Shown here one piece after another: positions 8,541-19,400 of a DNA stretch of 64,000 nucleotides; positions within the stretch are counted from its first letter, which is position 1; each line of letters starts with the position of its first letter. Origin of the DNA: an uncultured Bacteroidales bacterium (lineage in GTDB: Bacteria > Bacteroidota > Bacteroidia > Bacteroidales > Bacteroidaceae); NCBI GenBank assembly GCA_902801325.1, contig CADCHQ010000004.1:212720-276719 (forward strand). The letters are read 5' to 3'. The translations under genes and the position numbers were made by a program. The notes under the pieces were generated by a model. That model saw nothing but the letters and a program-made list of their open reading frames with translations. It was not told the DNA's origin and did no database searches.

Positions 8541-11504
8541 ATGAAGAAGTTTTTTTCGATGCTCTTTGTGTGTATTGCCGTTGTCCTGCCACTCAGTGCC
8601 CAACAACTGGCATTCCCCGGTGCAGAAGGCTTTGCCGCCTATGCTTCAGGAGGTAGGGGAGGCAATGTGGTTCATGTGACCAATCTCAACGCCTCCGGAG
8701 CAGGTTCGTTGGCCGAAGCTGCAAGTAAGGCAGGCAGTTTCATCGTGTTCGATGTGGGAGGTGTGATAGATATCACCAACGCCAGCATCACCATTGCCAG
8801 CAACGTTACTATTGCAGGTCAGACTGCACCAGGCGAGGGTATCACCATCTATGGTGGACGTGTCATTGCCTCAAAGAGCAAGAACATCATCCTGCGCTAT
8901 CTGCGTATGCGAGGTGGAAAGAGTGTGAATAGCAGTAAATGCACGCTCACGCTCGACAACTGTGAAAACGTCATTATGGACCATTGCAGTGTCTCTTGGG
9001 GCCCATGGGACAACGTCCACATCGTTGATGCCAACAATATCACGTGGCAGCATTGCATTATTTCCGAAGGTATTGAACCTCAGCGATTTGGCTCTATCAC
9101 TGACGGCACTCGCAACTGGACCATTCACCACTGCCTGTGGGCAAACAACAAGAGTCGTAACCCCAAGATGAAGTGCTACCTGCAGTACTACAACAACGTT
9201 GTCTACAACTACGGGATGGGCGTCATTGGCGGACACTCTGCAGCCGACAACTATCAGGATTTAATGAACAACTACTTCATTGCTGGTCCTGAAGGTTCTG
9301 CAAAGTACTTTGATCAGTGGACGGAAACTGATCATCTATACAGCAAAGGAAACTATTTCGACGGTAACTGTGATGGCGTGCTTAATGGAACACTCATCAC
9401 CGACCACAACGGGGCCACCGTCATGAACAGTCCTTCACTCTCATCGACAGGTCCTCAGACTCTGGAGACGGCGCGTCAGGCTTATGCCACCATCGTTGAA
9501 CAGGTCGGAGCTTCACGCGTTCGTGACATTCACGACAAGCGCATCATCACCCAACTCACCTCGTTGGGCAAGCAAGGCAGTTTTATTGCCAATGAGGATG
9601 ATATAGGCGGTATAGGAAATGTGGCCGACGGCGCACACATCACCGATAAGGATCGCGATGGAATGGCTGACGAGTGGGAGACGGCCCACGGCCTCAATCC
9701 CCTCGTCAACGATGCCAATGGATACTCCCTCGGCAATGGTTACACCAACATTGAGAATTATGTCAACAGTCTTGCTCAGAAGGTAGAATTCCTCATGCCT
9801 CCACTCAATGTCGAAGCCCGTCTGGTGGACGACACCACAGTTGAGTTGACTTGGACAAACGAGAAGTCGGAAAAGGCCGTTGCCATCGTGGTTGAACAGT
9901 CGTCCGACGGACAGCAATATACCGAGATTCAGCGCCTTCCCGCCTCCGCCACTTCTACGCGAGTCGAGGGGCTTGTGGCAGGCGAACCCTATCTCTTTCG
10001 CCTCAAGACGTTGGCCGAAGAGTCAGAGTCGGGTTACTCCGTAGTCGTTGCTGTCAACGACCTCCACATGCGTGCAGGAGGTGGAATGCCGGCAGGCACA
10101 GAGACCTTCGCCCCCGCCGAAGGTTGTCTCTATCGCATTCTCAACTATGCAACCGTTCCCTACAACTCTTCCTCCACGCTCGACGGTACGCCCAAGTACC
10201 TTACGTTCAACGATAACGGCACACTGGGTTCTACTGAAGAATACCTTTGGAATAACCCTGCTCTCTTGTGGGAAATAACTCCAGTTGAGGGTGGATTCAC
10301 TATTCGTAATCGCAGTACGCACACCTATCCCACGCCTACTAATGCAACCACAGATGGAAATAGTCGTATTCTGTCCACCGACCAACCTACTACGTTTACT
10401 ATCAATTACGTAGGCGATCGTCAGCCTGCTCTCTCAGGCAGTTCAGAACCTATCTCCATGTATCGCATTAACTGTCCTTCGAACAAGGACCAACAACTGC
10501 GAGCCCGCGTTTTTGCCGACGACTGGCTATGGGGATCGGGAACCCTCACGCGAGCCGACATGCTTTTCACCTTCGTACCTGTCGACGCTTCGCGTCTCAC
10601 GCTCTATCTCATTAAGTTTAATGCCGAACTCGAGGCTGCCCGTCAGTTTGCTGCTAAGGCAGAGGCCGATGTCACGTTGGGATATCCCTCCGAACTTCTT
10701 CGCCCCTTCGCCGAACTCATCGCACGAGCCGAACAACTGGCTGGTAGCATCACTTCCGCTACCCAACAGGACGAAGTCGATGCCTTGGCGCAAGCCCTTG
10801 CTCAGTCGCGAGCCCGCTTGCTCTCTTCGCAGATCATGACTCTTGCGGGCTATTCCACAGAGTATGCCTACAACATTTATAGTTACGGCACGATGCCCAA
10901 TGCCAGCGCCACCAACGCCTCCTCGTCCGACGGACGTCGCTATCTCTATTGCATTCGTCGTACTGCTTCTGCTGATAGTCTTGTCTATCGCATCGGACTC
11001 TCTGAGGATCAGATAAAGGCTGGTGGCAGCAATACCTACACACGTAATCGTGCGGCTCTGTGGGCAATCGAACCTGCAGATGAACCAGGTTTTGTTCGTC
11101 TTTGCAACCAGTTGACGGGCAGTTATTTGCAGATTGCTAACACACTCTCCGACACACCCGTTGCCATTCGACCTTATTACGCCAAGAACGACCTCGGTCA
11201 TCTCGCTTTCTTCCTCGACGCCACAGCCGAAGGTAATCGTTGTTTCAACGTTGGCCAACCCGATTCCGACGGCAAGGGAGGTCCTCTCGAATTCTTCAAC
11301 GGACATGCCGATCGTGTTCGTCTTCGTTGGGTGTTCGAAGCCACCACGACGCCCATCACCACTGCCGTTAACTCCCTTTCGTCAGAGATCCCTGTTCCCG
11401 TTGCTTACTACAACCTTCAGGGTCTGCGTCTCGCCACGCCTCCGCAAAGTGGCATCTACCTGCGAAGGAATAGTGAAGGGAAGGTGGTGAAAATTAAAAG
11501 ATAA
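8541..11504 (+). CDS. Secreted multidomain pectate lyase (PL1) with FN3 and T9SS-like tail
   Basis: Cleaves polygalacturonate by beta-elimination outside the cell. Residues 1-20 are a signal peptide ending SAQQ. Residues about 22-355 are a right-handed beta-helix of PL1: FPGAEGFAAYASGGRGG, VFDVGGVIDI, NVTIAGQTAPGEGI, ILRYLRMRGG, MDHCSVSWGPWDN and CLWANNKSRNPKM, where the Arg of SRNPK is the likely catalytic base. About 366-395 is a calcium-binding thrombospondin-3/dockerin-like stretch (DKDRDGMADEWE), and 419-500 an FN3 domain. The rest is two ricin-like/unknown beta modules with an alpha-helical linker (about 690-770). The last about 35 residues (YYNLQGLRL, then SGIYLRR and KVVKIKR) match a C-terminal motif shared with three other secreted proteins here. 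At 987 aa it is long for PL1 because of the accessory modules. Confidence 0.92.
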   Translation: MKKFFSMLFVCIAVVLPLSAQQLAFPGAEGFAAYASGGRGGNVVHVTNLNASGAGSLAEAASKAGSFIVFDVGGVIDITNASITIASNVTIAGQTAPGEGITIYGGRVIASKSKNIILRYLRMRGGKSVNSSKCTLTLDNCENVIMDHCSVSWGPWDNVHIVDANNITWQHCIISEGIEPQRFGSITDGTRNWTIHHCLWANNKSRNPKMKCYLQYYNNVVYNYGMGVIGGHSAADNYQDLMNNYFIAGPEGSAKYFDQWTETDHLYSKGNYFDGNCDGVLNGTLITDHNGATVMNSPSLSSTGPQTLETARQAYATIVEQVGASRVRDIHDKRIITQLTSLGKQGSFIANEDDIGGIGNVADGAHITDKDRDGMADEWETAHGLNPLVNDANGYSLGNGYTNIENYVNSLAQKVEFLMPPLNVEARLVDDTTVELTWTNEKSEKAVAIVVEQSSDGQQYTEIQRLPASATSTRVEGLVAGEPYLFRLKTLAEESESGYSVVVAVNDLHMRAGGGMPAGTETFAPAEGCLYRILNYATVPYNSSSTLDGTPKYLTFNDNGTLGSTEEYLWNNPALLWEITPVEGGFTIRNRSTHTYPTPTNATTDGNSRILSTDQPTTFTINYVGDRQPALSGSSEPISMYRINCPSNKDQQLRARVFADDWLWGSGTLTRADMLFTFVPVDASRLTLYLIKFNAELEAARQFAAKAEADVTLGYPSELLRPFAELIARAEQLAGSITSATQQDEVDALAQALAQSRARLLSSQIMTLAGYSTEYAYNIYSYGTMPNASATNASSSDGRRYLYCIRRTASADSLVYRIGLSEDQIKAGGSNTYTRNRAALWAIEPADEPGFVRLCNQLTGSYLQIANTLSDTPVAIRPYYAKNDLGHLAFFLDATAEGNRCFNVGQPDSDGKGGPLEFFNGHADRVRLRWVFEATTTPITTAVNSLSSEIPVPVAYYNLQGLRLATPPQSGIYLRRNSEGKVVKIKR

Positions 11505-11615
11505 AAGTGAAGACCCATATCCCCGCTCTTCCGAGGGAGAGAACTGCAGAGTAAAAGAGAAAAGAGAAGAAGATAAAAGCGAGGGTTGCTTTTCGCAGAT
11601 AAAGATAATAAACGA

Positions 11616-11650
11616 AACAAGAGCGCAAATTTTGCGCTCTTGTTCTTTTT
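11616..11650. terminator. Strong bidirectional terminator between pectate lyase and htpG
   Basis: AACAAGAGCGCAA and its complement TTGCGCTCTTGTT form a 13-bp stem with a 3-base centre, preceded by A-rich sequence and followed by ctttttaa. It is placed between convergent genes. Confidence 0.85.
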
Positions 11651-11694
11651 AATGGTTCTTCCCGCTGGGGGAGGAGTGATTTAAGAGGGGATGT

Positions 11695-13749
11695 TTACTT
11701 AATCATTTCCACACTTCTGCGGACGAATTGAGTGAGGGCTTCACCACGAAGCATGCCGTTCTGCAGGAGGGCGAGGTCAATGAGTTGATGAACTCTGTCG
11801 CTCTGCTTACCATAGTCGCTGAGGATGGTGTTCTTCTGATCTCGCTGGGCTTGGATGTCATCGGCGCACTTCTTCAGATCGTCCTTCTCTTCCTGTGTGA
11901 CTTCCTCTGCCTTCTTCTTGTCCTGTTCCTGACGGAGCACGGCCTGGCGTGCAGTGAGTCCCTTGATTTCGGCTTCGATGGGGCGAATCTTCTCCAGTGT
12001 CTCGCTCTCGCTGTCCTCGAGCACGCTCTTGATGAGGGGTGCGTCGGTATTGAGGACAAGCGTCATCATATCTGGCATTTCGCCGTAGAACGACATTCCA
12101 GGTTGCAGACGGGACATTTCCTTCATGCGTCGCATATATTCACTCTGTGTGAGCATAACGGGAAGTGCGTCCTCGCCCAGTGCCTGTGCCTCTACGTGGA
12201 AGTCCAGTTTGTCGGTTCGTGGCATTTGGCTGTTGAAGATGGCAGTGAGGCGGTCGGCACGCTCGGCTTCCAGCAGTTCGCGCTTCGTCTCTTCCTTCTG
12301 AATAAGTCGGTCAATGACGTCGGCATCAACACGTGTGAAGGTAGTCTTCTCCAGTTTACGCTCCAGCATAGAGATGAGTGGCGTGTCAAGCTGTCCGTTC
12401 ATGAGTAGCACGTTGTAACCCTTGTCCTTTGCGGCTTGGATATAGGTGTACTGGCTCTCGGTATCTTGTGCGTAGAGGTACACGAGTTGTCCGTCCTTGT
12501 TGGTTTGGTTGTCCTTGATAAGTGTCTGATACTCATCAAGCGTGTAGTATTTGTTATCGACATCCTTCAATAGGGCGTAGGCTTTTGCCTTGTCGTAGAA
12601 ATCCTCCTCGGAAAGCATACCGTAGTGGATGAAGAGTTTGATGTCGTCCCACTTTTTCTCGAAGTCGGGTCGATCTTGTTTGAAGATGCTCTGCAGTCGG
12701 TCGCTCACCTTCTTGGTGATGTATCCGGATATCTTCTTCACGTTCTGGTCGCTCTGTAGATAACTGCGGCTTACGTTCAGAGGAATGTCGGGTGAGTCGA
12801 TGACGCCGTGCAGCAGCATGAGGAATTCAGGCACGATGCCTTCCACGTTATCGGTGACGAAGACCTGGTTGCAGTAGAGTTGAATCTTGTTGCGCTGCAG
12901 GTCGAGGTTCGACTTTATCTTTGGGAAGTACAATATACCCGTGAGGTTGAAGGGGTAGTCCACGTTGAGGTGAATCCAGAACAGGGGTTCGTCGCTCATG
13001 GGGTAGAGTTTGCGATAGAACTCTTTGTAGTCTTCGTCCTTCAGGTCGGCAGGTTTCTTTGCCCACAAAGGTTCGACATCATTGATGATGTTGTCCTCTT
13101 CAGTTTCCACCTGTTTGCCGTCCTTCCACTCTGTCTTCTTGCCAAAAGCAAGGGGTATGGGCAGGAAGCTGCAGTACTTATGCAGCAGACCTTCCAGTTT
13201 GTCCTTCTCCATGAAATCCTTGCAGTCGTCGTCGATGTGCATCACGATGTCTGTACCGCGATCACTCTTGTCGGCCTCTTCCAGTGTGAATTCAGGACTG
13301 CCGTCGCACGACCATTTCTGTGCCGTTGCGCCTTCCTGGTAGCTCTTGGTGATGATGTCCACACGCTTGCTGACCATGAACGAGGAGTAGAATCCCAGTC
13401 CGAAGTGGCCGATAATGGCGTGTGCGTCGTCCTTGTACTTGTCGAGGAAGTCATTAGCGCCTGAGAAGGCAATCTGGTTGATGTACTTGTCGATTTCCTC
13501 GGCTGTCATACCGATACCGCGATCAGAGACGGTGATGGTTCCCGCTTCTTTGTCGATGCTGATGCGTACCGTTAGGTCACCCAGTTCACCCTTGAACTCG
13601 CCTTTGCCAGCCAGCGTCTTCAGTTTTTGGGTGGCGTCGATGGCGTTAGACACGATTTCGCGGATGAATATCTCGTGGTCGGAATAGAGAAACTTTTTGA
13701 TGACGGGGAAGATGTTCTCTGTAGTAACCCCAATGTTTCCTTTTTGCAT
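11695..13749 (-). CDS. htpG: Hsp90-family chaperone HtpG
   Basis: Cytosolic ATP-dependent chaperone. The GHKL ATPase domain at the N-terminus shows EIFIREIVSNAIDATQKL (Bergerat N box), DRGIGMTAEEI and GHFGLGFYSSFMV (G1 and G2 motifs). The middle domain follows, with SRSYLQSDQNVKKI, and a coiled C-terminal dimerisation region near residues 570-684. At 684 aa it has the usual Bacteroidetes length. The 59-bp gap upstream, between it and clpC on the same strand, contains an 8-bp tandem repeat. I see no TAnnTTTG box on the minus strand there, so cotranscription with clpC is possible. Pairing of two heat-shock genes fits a common stress response. Confidence 0.97.
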   Translation of the reverse strand: MQKGNIGVTTENIFPVIKKFLYSDHEIFIREIVSNAIDATQKLKTLAGKGEFKGELGDLTVRISIDKEAGTITVSDRGIGMTAEEIDKYINQIAFSGANDFLDKYKDDAHAIIGHFGLGFYSSFMVSKRVDIITKSYQEGATAQKWSCDGSPEFTLEEADKSDRGTDIVMHIDDDCKDFMEKDKLEGLLHKYCSFLPIPLAFGKKTEWKDGKQVETEEDNIINDVEPLWAKKPADLKDEDYKEFYRKLYPMSDEPLFWIHLNVDYPFNLTGILYFPKIKSNLDLQRNKIQLYCNQVFVTDNVEGIVPEFLMLLHGVIDSPDIPLNVSRSYLQSDQNVKKISGYITKKVSDRLQSIFKQDRPDFEKKWDDIKLFIHYGMLSEEDFYDKAKAYALLKDVDNKYYTLDEYQTLIKDNQTNKDGQLVYLYAQDTESQYTYIQAAKDKGYNVLLMNGQLDTPLISMLERKLEKTTFTRVDADVIDRLIQKEETKRELLEAERADRLTAIFNSQMPRTDKLDFHVEAQALGEDALPVMLTQSEYMRRMKEMSRLQPGMSFYGEMPDMMTLVLNTDAPLIKSVLEDSESETLEKIRPIEAEIKGLTARQAVLRQEQDKKKAEEVTQEEKDDLKKCADDIQAQRDQKNTILSDYGKQSDRVHQLIDLALLQNGMLRGEALTQFVRRSVEMIK

Positions 13750-13760
13750 AATATGTTGTT

Positions 13761-13795
13761 ATTTCACGATTTCACAATTTTACGATTTGACGATT
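13761..13795. repeat. Four 8-bp tandem repeats in the htpG leader
   Basis: The unit atttcacg is repeated as atttcaca, attttacg and atttgacg, an exact 8-bp period, inside the short clpC-htpG gap. No known regulatory site (CIRCE or HAIR) is recognised. Confidence 0.7.
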
Positions 13796-13808
13796 AACTT
13801 TGCACTCA

Positions 13809-16340
13809 TCAATCCTTTGCTTCTTCACTCTTCACTTTAATCTCCTCTCCTTCAGCGTAAGCCGTTAGGGTGGAACCTGCGCTGGGTGCATTATCACTCA
13901 TGAGGAGTTCGCAGATGGGATCTTCGAGCAATGTTTGGATAGCGCGCTTCAGAGGTCGTGCTCCGAATTGCACGTCGTAACCCTTCTTGGCCAGCAAGGC
14001 CTTTGCTTCATCCGTAAGTGCAAGGTCATATCCCATCTCCTTGATGCGCTTGATCAGGGGGCGTGCCTCTATGTCCACTATCTGTTTGATGCTCTCCTCT
14101 GAGAGTTGGTCGAAGTGGATGATGTCGTCGAGGCGGTTGAGGAACTCGGGAGCAAACTGCTTCGAGATACTCTTTGCCACGATGCTACGCGCATATTCCT
14201 TATCTTTACTGCGGTCTCCCTGTGTGGCAAATCCAATGCCCTGCCCGAAGTCTTTCAGCTGGCGCGTGCCAGAGTTCGAGGTCATGATGAGCACGGTGTT
14301 GCGAAAGTCGATGGTGGTTCCGTTACCGTCGGTCAGTCGACCTTCGTCCATCACTTGTAGCAGTATGTTGAACACGTCGGGATGTGCCTTCTCAATCTCG
14401 TCGAGTAAGACGATGGAGTAGGGTTGACGGCGCACGCGCTCGGTCAGTTGTCCGCCTTCCTCATATCCCACATAGCCCGGAGGTGCACCCACCATGCGGC
14501 TGACGGTGTGTTTCTCGCCGTACTCCGACATGTCGATGCGGATGAGGTTCTTCTCCGAACCGAAGAGTTCCTCTGCCAGTTTCTTCGTGAGATAGGTCTT
14601 TCCCACACCCGTAGGACCAACGAACATGAAGGTTCCGATGGGCTTCTGTGGATCTTTCAGTCCGATGCGACTGCGCTGTATGGCGCGCACCAGTTTGTTG
14701 ATGGCTTCGTCTTGTCCGACGACTGATTTCTTGAGCGATTCGCCCAGATTGCGCAGACGCACGTTTTCCTCGCCTCCGATGCGCTGAACGGGTATTCCCG
14801 TCATCATCGACACCACGCGGGCGATGTCCTCTTCGTCCACTGTCTGGCGTTCTTCCTTCAGCGAGGCTTCCCACTCTTTGCGCTTCTGGTCGAGGGCCTG
14901 TGAGAGCACCTTCTGCTGGTCGCTGTATTCGCCAGCGAGGGCATACTGTTCTGCCTTTATGGCACGTTGCTTTAGGTCTTCGAGGTCGGCCAGTTGCTTC
15001 TCCATGAACTCCACATCCTGCGAGACGGGAATGTTCATGATGTGAGCCCGACTGCCTGCTTCGTCCATTGCGTCGATGGCCTTGTCGGGGAAAGCGCGGT
15101 CGCTGATATATCGTTCGGTCAGTCGCACGCAAGCCTGCAGAGCCTCGGGCGTGTATTTCACGTTGTGGTGTTCCTCGTATCTGCCACGCAGGTTCTCCAG
15201 GATGAGCAGTGTCTCCTCCGTCGTGGTGGGGCTCACCATCACTTTCTGGAATCGGCGTTCGAGGGCACCGTCCTTTTCTATCGATTTGCGGTATTCGTCG
15301 AGTGTGGTAGAACCGATGCACTGAATTTCGCCACGCGAAAGTGCGGGCTTCAGCATGTTGGCAGCGTCCATTGTCCCAGCGGCAGAACCAGCTCCGATAA
15401 TGGTATGGATCTCATCGATGAAGATGATGACCTCGGGGTGTTTCTGCAACTCTATCATAATGGCGCGCATGCGCTCTTCGAACTGTCCGCGATACTTTGT
15501 TCCTGCCACCACGGCACCCAGGTCGAGCACTACCACGCGCTTGCCCCATAGGGCTCGTGAGATGCGATGTTCTACGATGCGTTGTGCCAGTCCTTCCACA
15601 ATGGCACTCTTTCCCACACCGGGTTCACCGATGAGGATGGGGTTGTTTTTCTTGCGTCGTGAGAGGATTTGTGCCACGCGCTCTATCTCCTGTTCGCGTC
15701 CCACAACGGGGTCGAGCAGGTGCTGTGACGCGGCGTTTGTGAGGTCGGTTCCAAACTTGTCGAGCACAGGTGTTTGGTCGCCTTCGCTCTCGTCGAGTCT
15801 GACTTTCGTCTTGCTGTCACCTCTCAGTTCTTCGCCGTCCTCAGCATCGTCGTCCTCGTCTTCGGCAAAGCCGTATCCGTCCTGCACTTCGCGCTCAGGG
15901 AATAGCGTGTGCGAGAAGTTTTGGTACGTTACATTTTGTTCGGCCAACGCCTTTGCTGCCTCATTCTCGGCTTCGCGCAAGATACCTAGCAGGAGGTGAA
16001 TGACATCGATGGTTTCACTCTTTGTCACCACCGACTCTAGCACACTCAGTTTCATGATGCGGTTGGCGGCTTGGTCGAATGCCAATTCGTCGGTAGAGGC
16101 CGGAACGGCACTGCCACTCTGCTTGAGGGCGGCCTGTTCCAACTGCTGACGTAGGCGTGACGTGTCCACACCGAGGTTCTCAAGAGCCTCCAGCGCATGA
16201 CTACGTCCCTGTCGCAAGATGCCCAGCATCATGGTGGTGGGTGTCACTTTGTCATTATATAGTCGGAGTGCTTCGTCGCGGCTCAGGGAGAGCACGGCGG
16301 TCACTTCAGGTGAGAATCGTTTACTAATCATCATAGGCAT
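13809..16340 (-). CDS. clpC: ClpC-type ATP-dependent protease ATPase subunit
   Basis: Hexameric AAA+ unfoldase that feeds ClpP. Two Clp_N repeats occupy residues 1-140. D1 carries Walker A GEPGVGKSA near 238 and Walker B VIIFIDEIH. A middle coiled segment follows near 400-470, and D2 carries GPTGVGKTY near 576 and IVLLDEIEKAHPD. The C-terminal domain has GARPLKRAIQ. At 843 aa with an M-domain and no McsB-type partner in view, it matches Bacteroidetes ClpC. An acidic, low-complexity linker (EDEDDDAEDGEE) lies near 160. The last residues are encoded by a cttcactcttcacttt repeat. MPMM leaves the start uncertain by up to three codons. The gene is followed by htpG. Confidence 0.95.
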   Translation of the reverse strand: MPMMISKRFSPEVTAVLSLSRDEALRLYNDKVTPTTMMLGILRQGRSHALEALENLGVDTSRLRQQLEQAALKQSGSAVPASTDELAFDQAANRIMKLSVLESVVTKSETIDVIHLLLGILREAENEAAKALAEQNVTYQNFSHTLFPEREVQDGYGFAEDEDDDAEDGEELRGDSKTKVRLDESEGDQTPVLDKFGTDLTNAASQHLLDPVVGREQEIERVAQILSRRKKNNPILIGEPGVGKSAIVEGLAQRIVEHRISRALWGKRVVVLDLGAVVAGTKYRGQFEERMRAIMIELQKHPEVIIFIDEIHTIIGAGSAAGTMDAANMLKPALSRGEIQCIGSTTLDEYRKSIEKDGALERRFQKVMVSPTTTEETLLILENLRGRYEEHHNVKYTPEALQACVRLTERYISDRAFPDKAIDAMDEAGSRAHIMNIPVSQDVEFMEKQLADLEDLKQRAIKAEQYALAGEYSDQQKVLSQALDQKRKEWEASLKEERQTVDEEDIARVVSMMTGIPVQRIGGEENVRLRNLGESLKKSVVGQDEAINKLVRAIQRSRIGLKDPQKPIGTFMFVGPTGVGKTYLTKKLAEELFGSEKNLIRIDMSEYGEKHTVSRMVGAPPGYVGYEEGGQLTERVRRQPYSIVLLDEIEKAHPDVFNILLQVMDEGRLTDGNGTTIDFRNTVLIMTSNSGTRQLKDFGQGIGFATQGDRSKDKEYARSIVAKSISKQFAPEFLNRLDDIIHFDQLSEESIKQIVDIEARPLIKRIKEMGYDLALTDEAKALLAKKGYDVQFGARPLKRAIQTLLEDPICELLMSDNAPSAGSTLTAYAEGEEIKVKSEEAKD

Positions 16341-16410
16341 AAAATGTGTCTAATTCGATGGTAACAATTTCCGTGCCAAAATCCTCATAAGTCAAAATTT
16401 CTTCAATTTT

Positions 16411-16442
16411 TTTGGTTTTCCACTCGCTTATTCGTACATTTG
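16411..16442 (+). promoter_or_regulatory. Promoter of the CotH-family gene, extended type
   Basis: TTTGG at 16411-16415 and TACATTTG at 16435-16442, with 20 bp between ttg and TA. The stretch CGCTTATTCGTAnnTTTGC is the same extended core seen in the inverted promoter pair at 28.3/28.7 kb and, with one change, at 60.38 kb. Confidence 0.75.
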
Positions 16443-16488
16443 CCATTTGGATACTAGTAAAAATGTACTTTTATATAACAATAATGTC

Positions 16489-19400
16489 ATGAAAACGCGT
16501 TTTCTTACATTTATATTGTGTTTGTTTGGGTGTCTTTCTGCACTCTTTGCTGATGCTCCGATAGCCGATGGCGTGTACTATATCGCCAACGCCACAACGG
16601 AGGGATATTTGGGACTAGGCGCCTATCACGATGCTGATCCCTACATATACTACGTCACCGACGGACAAGCAAAGACAGAGGATGCCTACTGGGTAGTTAC
16701 CAACACACGTTCGGGCTATACTTTCCGCAACGAAGCCTCGCAGGAGTATCTTATCTTCACTTACGACCGCGAAGACCAGTATTACAAGTACATGACAATC
16801 TCCCCCGATCACGCCGATGGTGCAGAATACTGGAACATTGTGGACAATGGTGACGGTACCTACTGCATCCAGAGCCTCTATGACGAGAATTACTATTGGA
16901 ACCTGCGTGGCGGTACCAACATGATGGGAGCCTATGCCGGCGGTTCGCGCAACTGGAACGAGATGATGGTCTTCCACAAGAAGGGCGATGAGCCCGACCC
17001 AGGCATTGATCCTGGCGTCGACCCCGTCGATCCCGCCACACCGTTCTCCTTCCCGTCAGCCCTGCATGTGACACTTGCCGACGGGCGCATCGAGGCGTAT
17101 CCACTGGAGTACGTCACCTCCTACACCCAGCAAAACGGACAACTCGTCATCTCCACCAACATCGGGAAGACCTTTACCTACGACTTATCTCAGGTGGTAT
17201 CGACAAGCGAGGAACGTCCCACTGACTTCCCCACCTTCGAATCGTTCAAGTTCAACAATAAGTTCAACGACCAACTCTTCACCGACGCTATAGGCGAGAT
17301 GGTGGAGGATACCGTCTTCGTCACCATTGCCGCCATCGGAAAGCGTCTGACGCCTTCGTTCAAGGTGGCCGACGATGGGGTAGAGGTGTATGTTGACGGC
17401 GTTCTGCAGTCGAGCAAGGTTTCTCGTCTGCGCTTCGACAAGGATATTTACTACATCGTCACTCGTCCTGGAATCACCATGCTCCTGCCCACTGAGGACA
17501 AGGGCGATTATACGATGCAACCCTACGGACGTGCCATTCGCGTTCATGTCGACTGGCTCACTGACCGAGCCGACGTGCCTCGCATCTACATCAACACCGA
17601 GGACGGACTCCCTATCACTAGCAAAACGGAGTACAAGAATGCCGAAATCACCATCGACGGACGCGACATATTCCCCTCTATGGAGACTACTGCCGTGCAG
17701 ATTCGCGGACGTGGAAACAGCAGTTGGGGATGGGCAAAGAAGCCCTACCGACTGAAGTTTGCCGAGAAGGTGAAACCCTTGGGAATGACCAAAGGAAAGT
17801 CGTGGGTGTTGCTCTCCAATGGCCAGCGCGGTTCGTTGATGTCGAACGCCATTGGTATGAAGGCTGCCAACCTGATGCAGGCTGCTGCCGCCAACCACAT
17901 TGTTCCCGTCGACGTATATCTTAACGGAGAATACCGGGGCAGTTACAACTTCACGGAGAAGATAGGATTCTCGAACAACAGCGTGGACCTCGTCGACGAG
18001 TCAGCCGCCGCCCTGCTCGAACTCGACTCCTACTACGACGAACCCGAGGGACAGAAGTTCCGTTCACAGCCCTATGGTCTTCCCATCAACATCAAGGAAC
18101 CCGAGTTTGCCGAAGGCACAACCCGTCTGACACTCGAGACCATCGAGTCTAACTTCAATAGTTTCCTCACTGCCCTCTATCGCAATCAGGACATCTCGCG
18201 CTTTGTCGACATCGAACAACTCGTCCGTTTCATGATGGTCAACGAAATCACGCTCAACTACGAGTTCTACCACCCGAAGAGCACTTTCTGCTATCGCGAG
18301 AGTTTCGAGAGCGACACCAGCAAGTACGTCTTCGGACCAGTCTGGGACCTCGACTGGTGTTTCGGCTATGAGCGTTACGGTAATTATTTCGTCAATGAGT
18401 CCACCAGCAACTACTGGCTCGATATGCCAGCCTTCGAGGTGCGCGACTTCATCCGCGACCTGCGCTTCAAGTATGCGCCCATCGACGAGATGTATATCAG
18501 GCTTTGGGAAGAGTTCATGCAGAACGACCTCCAGGAACTGAAGGAGTACTGCCAGGATTATTACGACTTTGCCCGTAACTCTTTCGACTCCAACCGACAG
18601 ATGTGGGGCGACAACACTAACTATGAACAACAGGCAATAGACGCTGCCAACTGGCTCGAGGCTCGTACGGAAAAGATCTACGAAGACCTCATCAACGGCG
18701 TGCGTCCCGATATGCCCATACCTACCGACCCCATCGAGTTTGCTAACGACAAGCTATACAAGATTTCCTGCCGCCGAGGCGACCTAGTGCTCAATGAGGA
18801 CCACACCTCCATCGAAGCAGGTCAGTCACGCCAGGATGCACCTGAGGAAGACCACCTCTTTGCCATCATCAACATCGCTGGCAGCAACTTCCTCTACAGT
18901 CCCGTCACCAAGCAGTATCTCAACTACGAGAACAATGGGACTTGGGTGAGCGAGTTGGGTTCGGCTATCACGTTCGACCCCTCGAAGCCCGATGGCGAAT
19001 ACCTCTACATGATGTCCGTCCAGACGGAGTGGAATGGTACATACTACTTCAACAATAATGGCTCACACATGGTCATCAACAGTTGGGATACTGCCGATGC
19101 CGGCAACCGATGGAAGATAGAGGAGGCAGGCGACTTTGACCCGACCGAAGCCCTCGCTTTGGCCGAGAGCTCACTAGCTTCTGTCACCAACCAACTCTTG
19201 TTCAACGGCAAAGTCATTGCCTCCGAAGTCATCAAGGTGCCTCTGGGAGCCGAACCGCCAATGCCTAGCGACGAGTGGACAAACAGCTTTGTTTCCGTCA
19301 ACACGCCTGCCGACTTGCCGTATAGCATCGAGGAAGACGTGGTCATCAACTACGAGGCCGAGTGGACGGGACCCTTCCAATTCTCTACCTCCATCACAGA

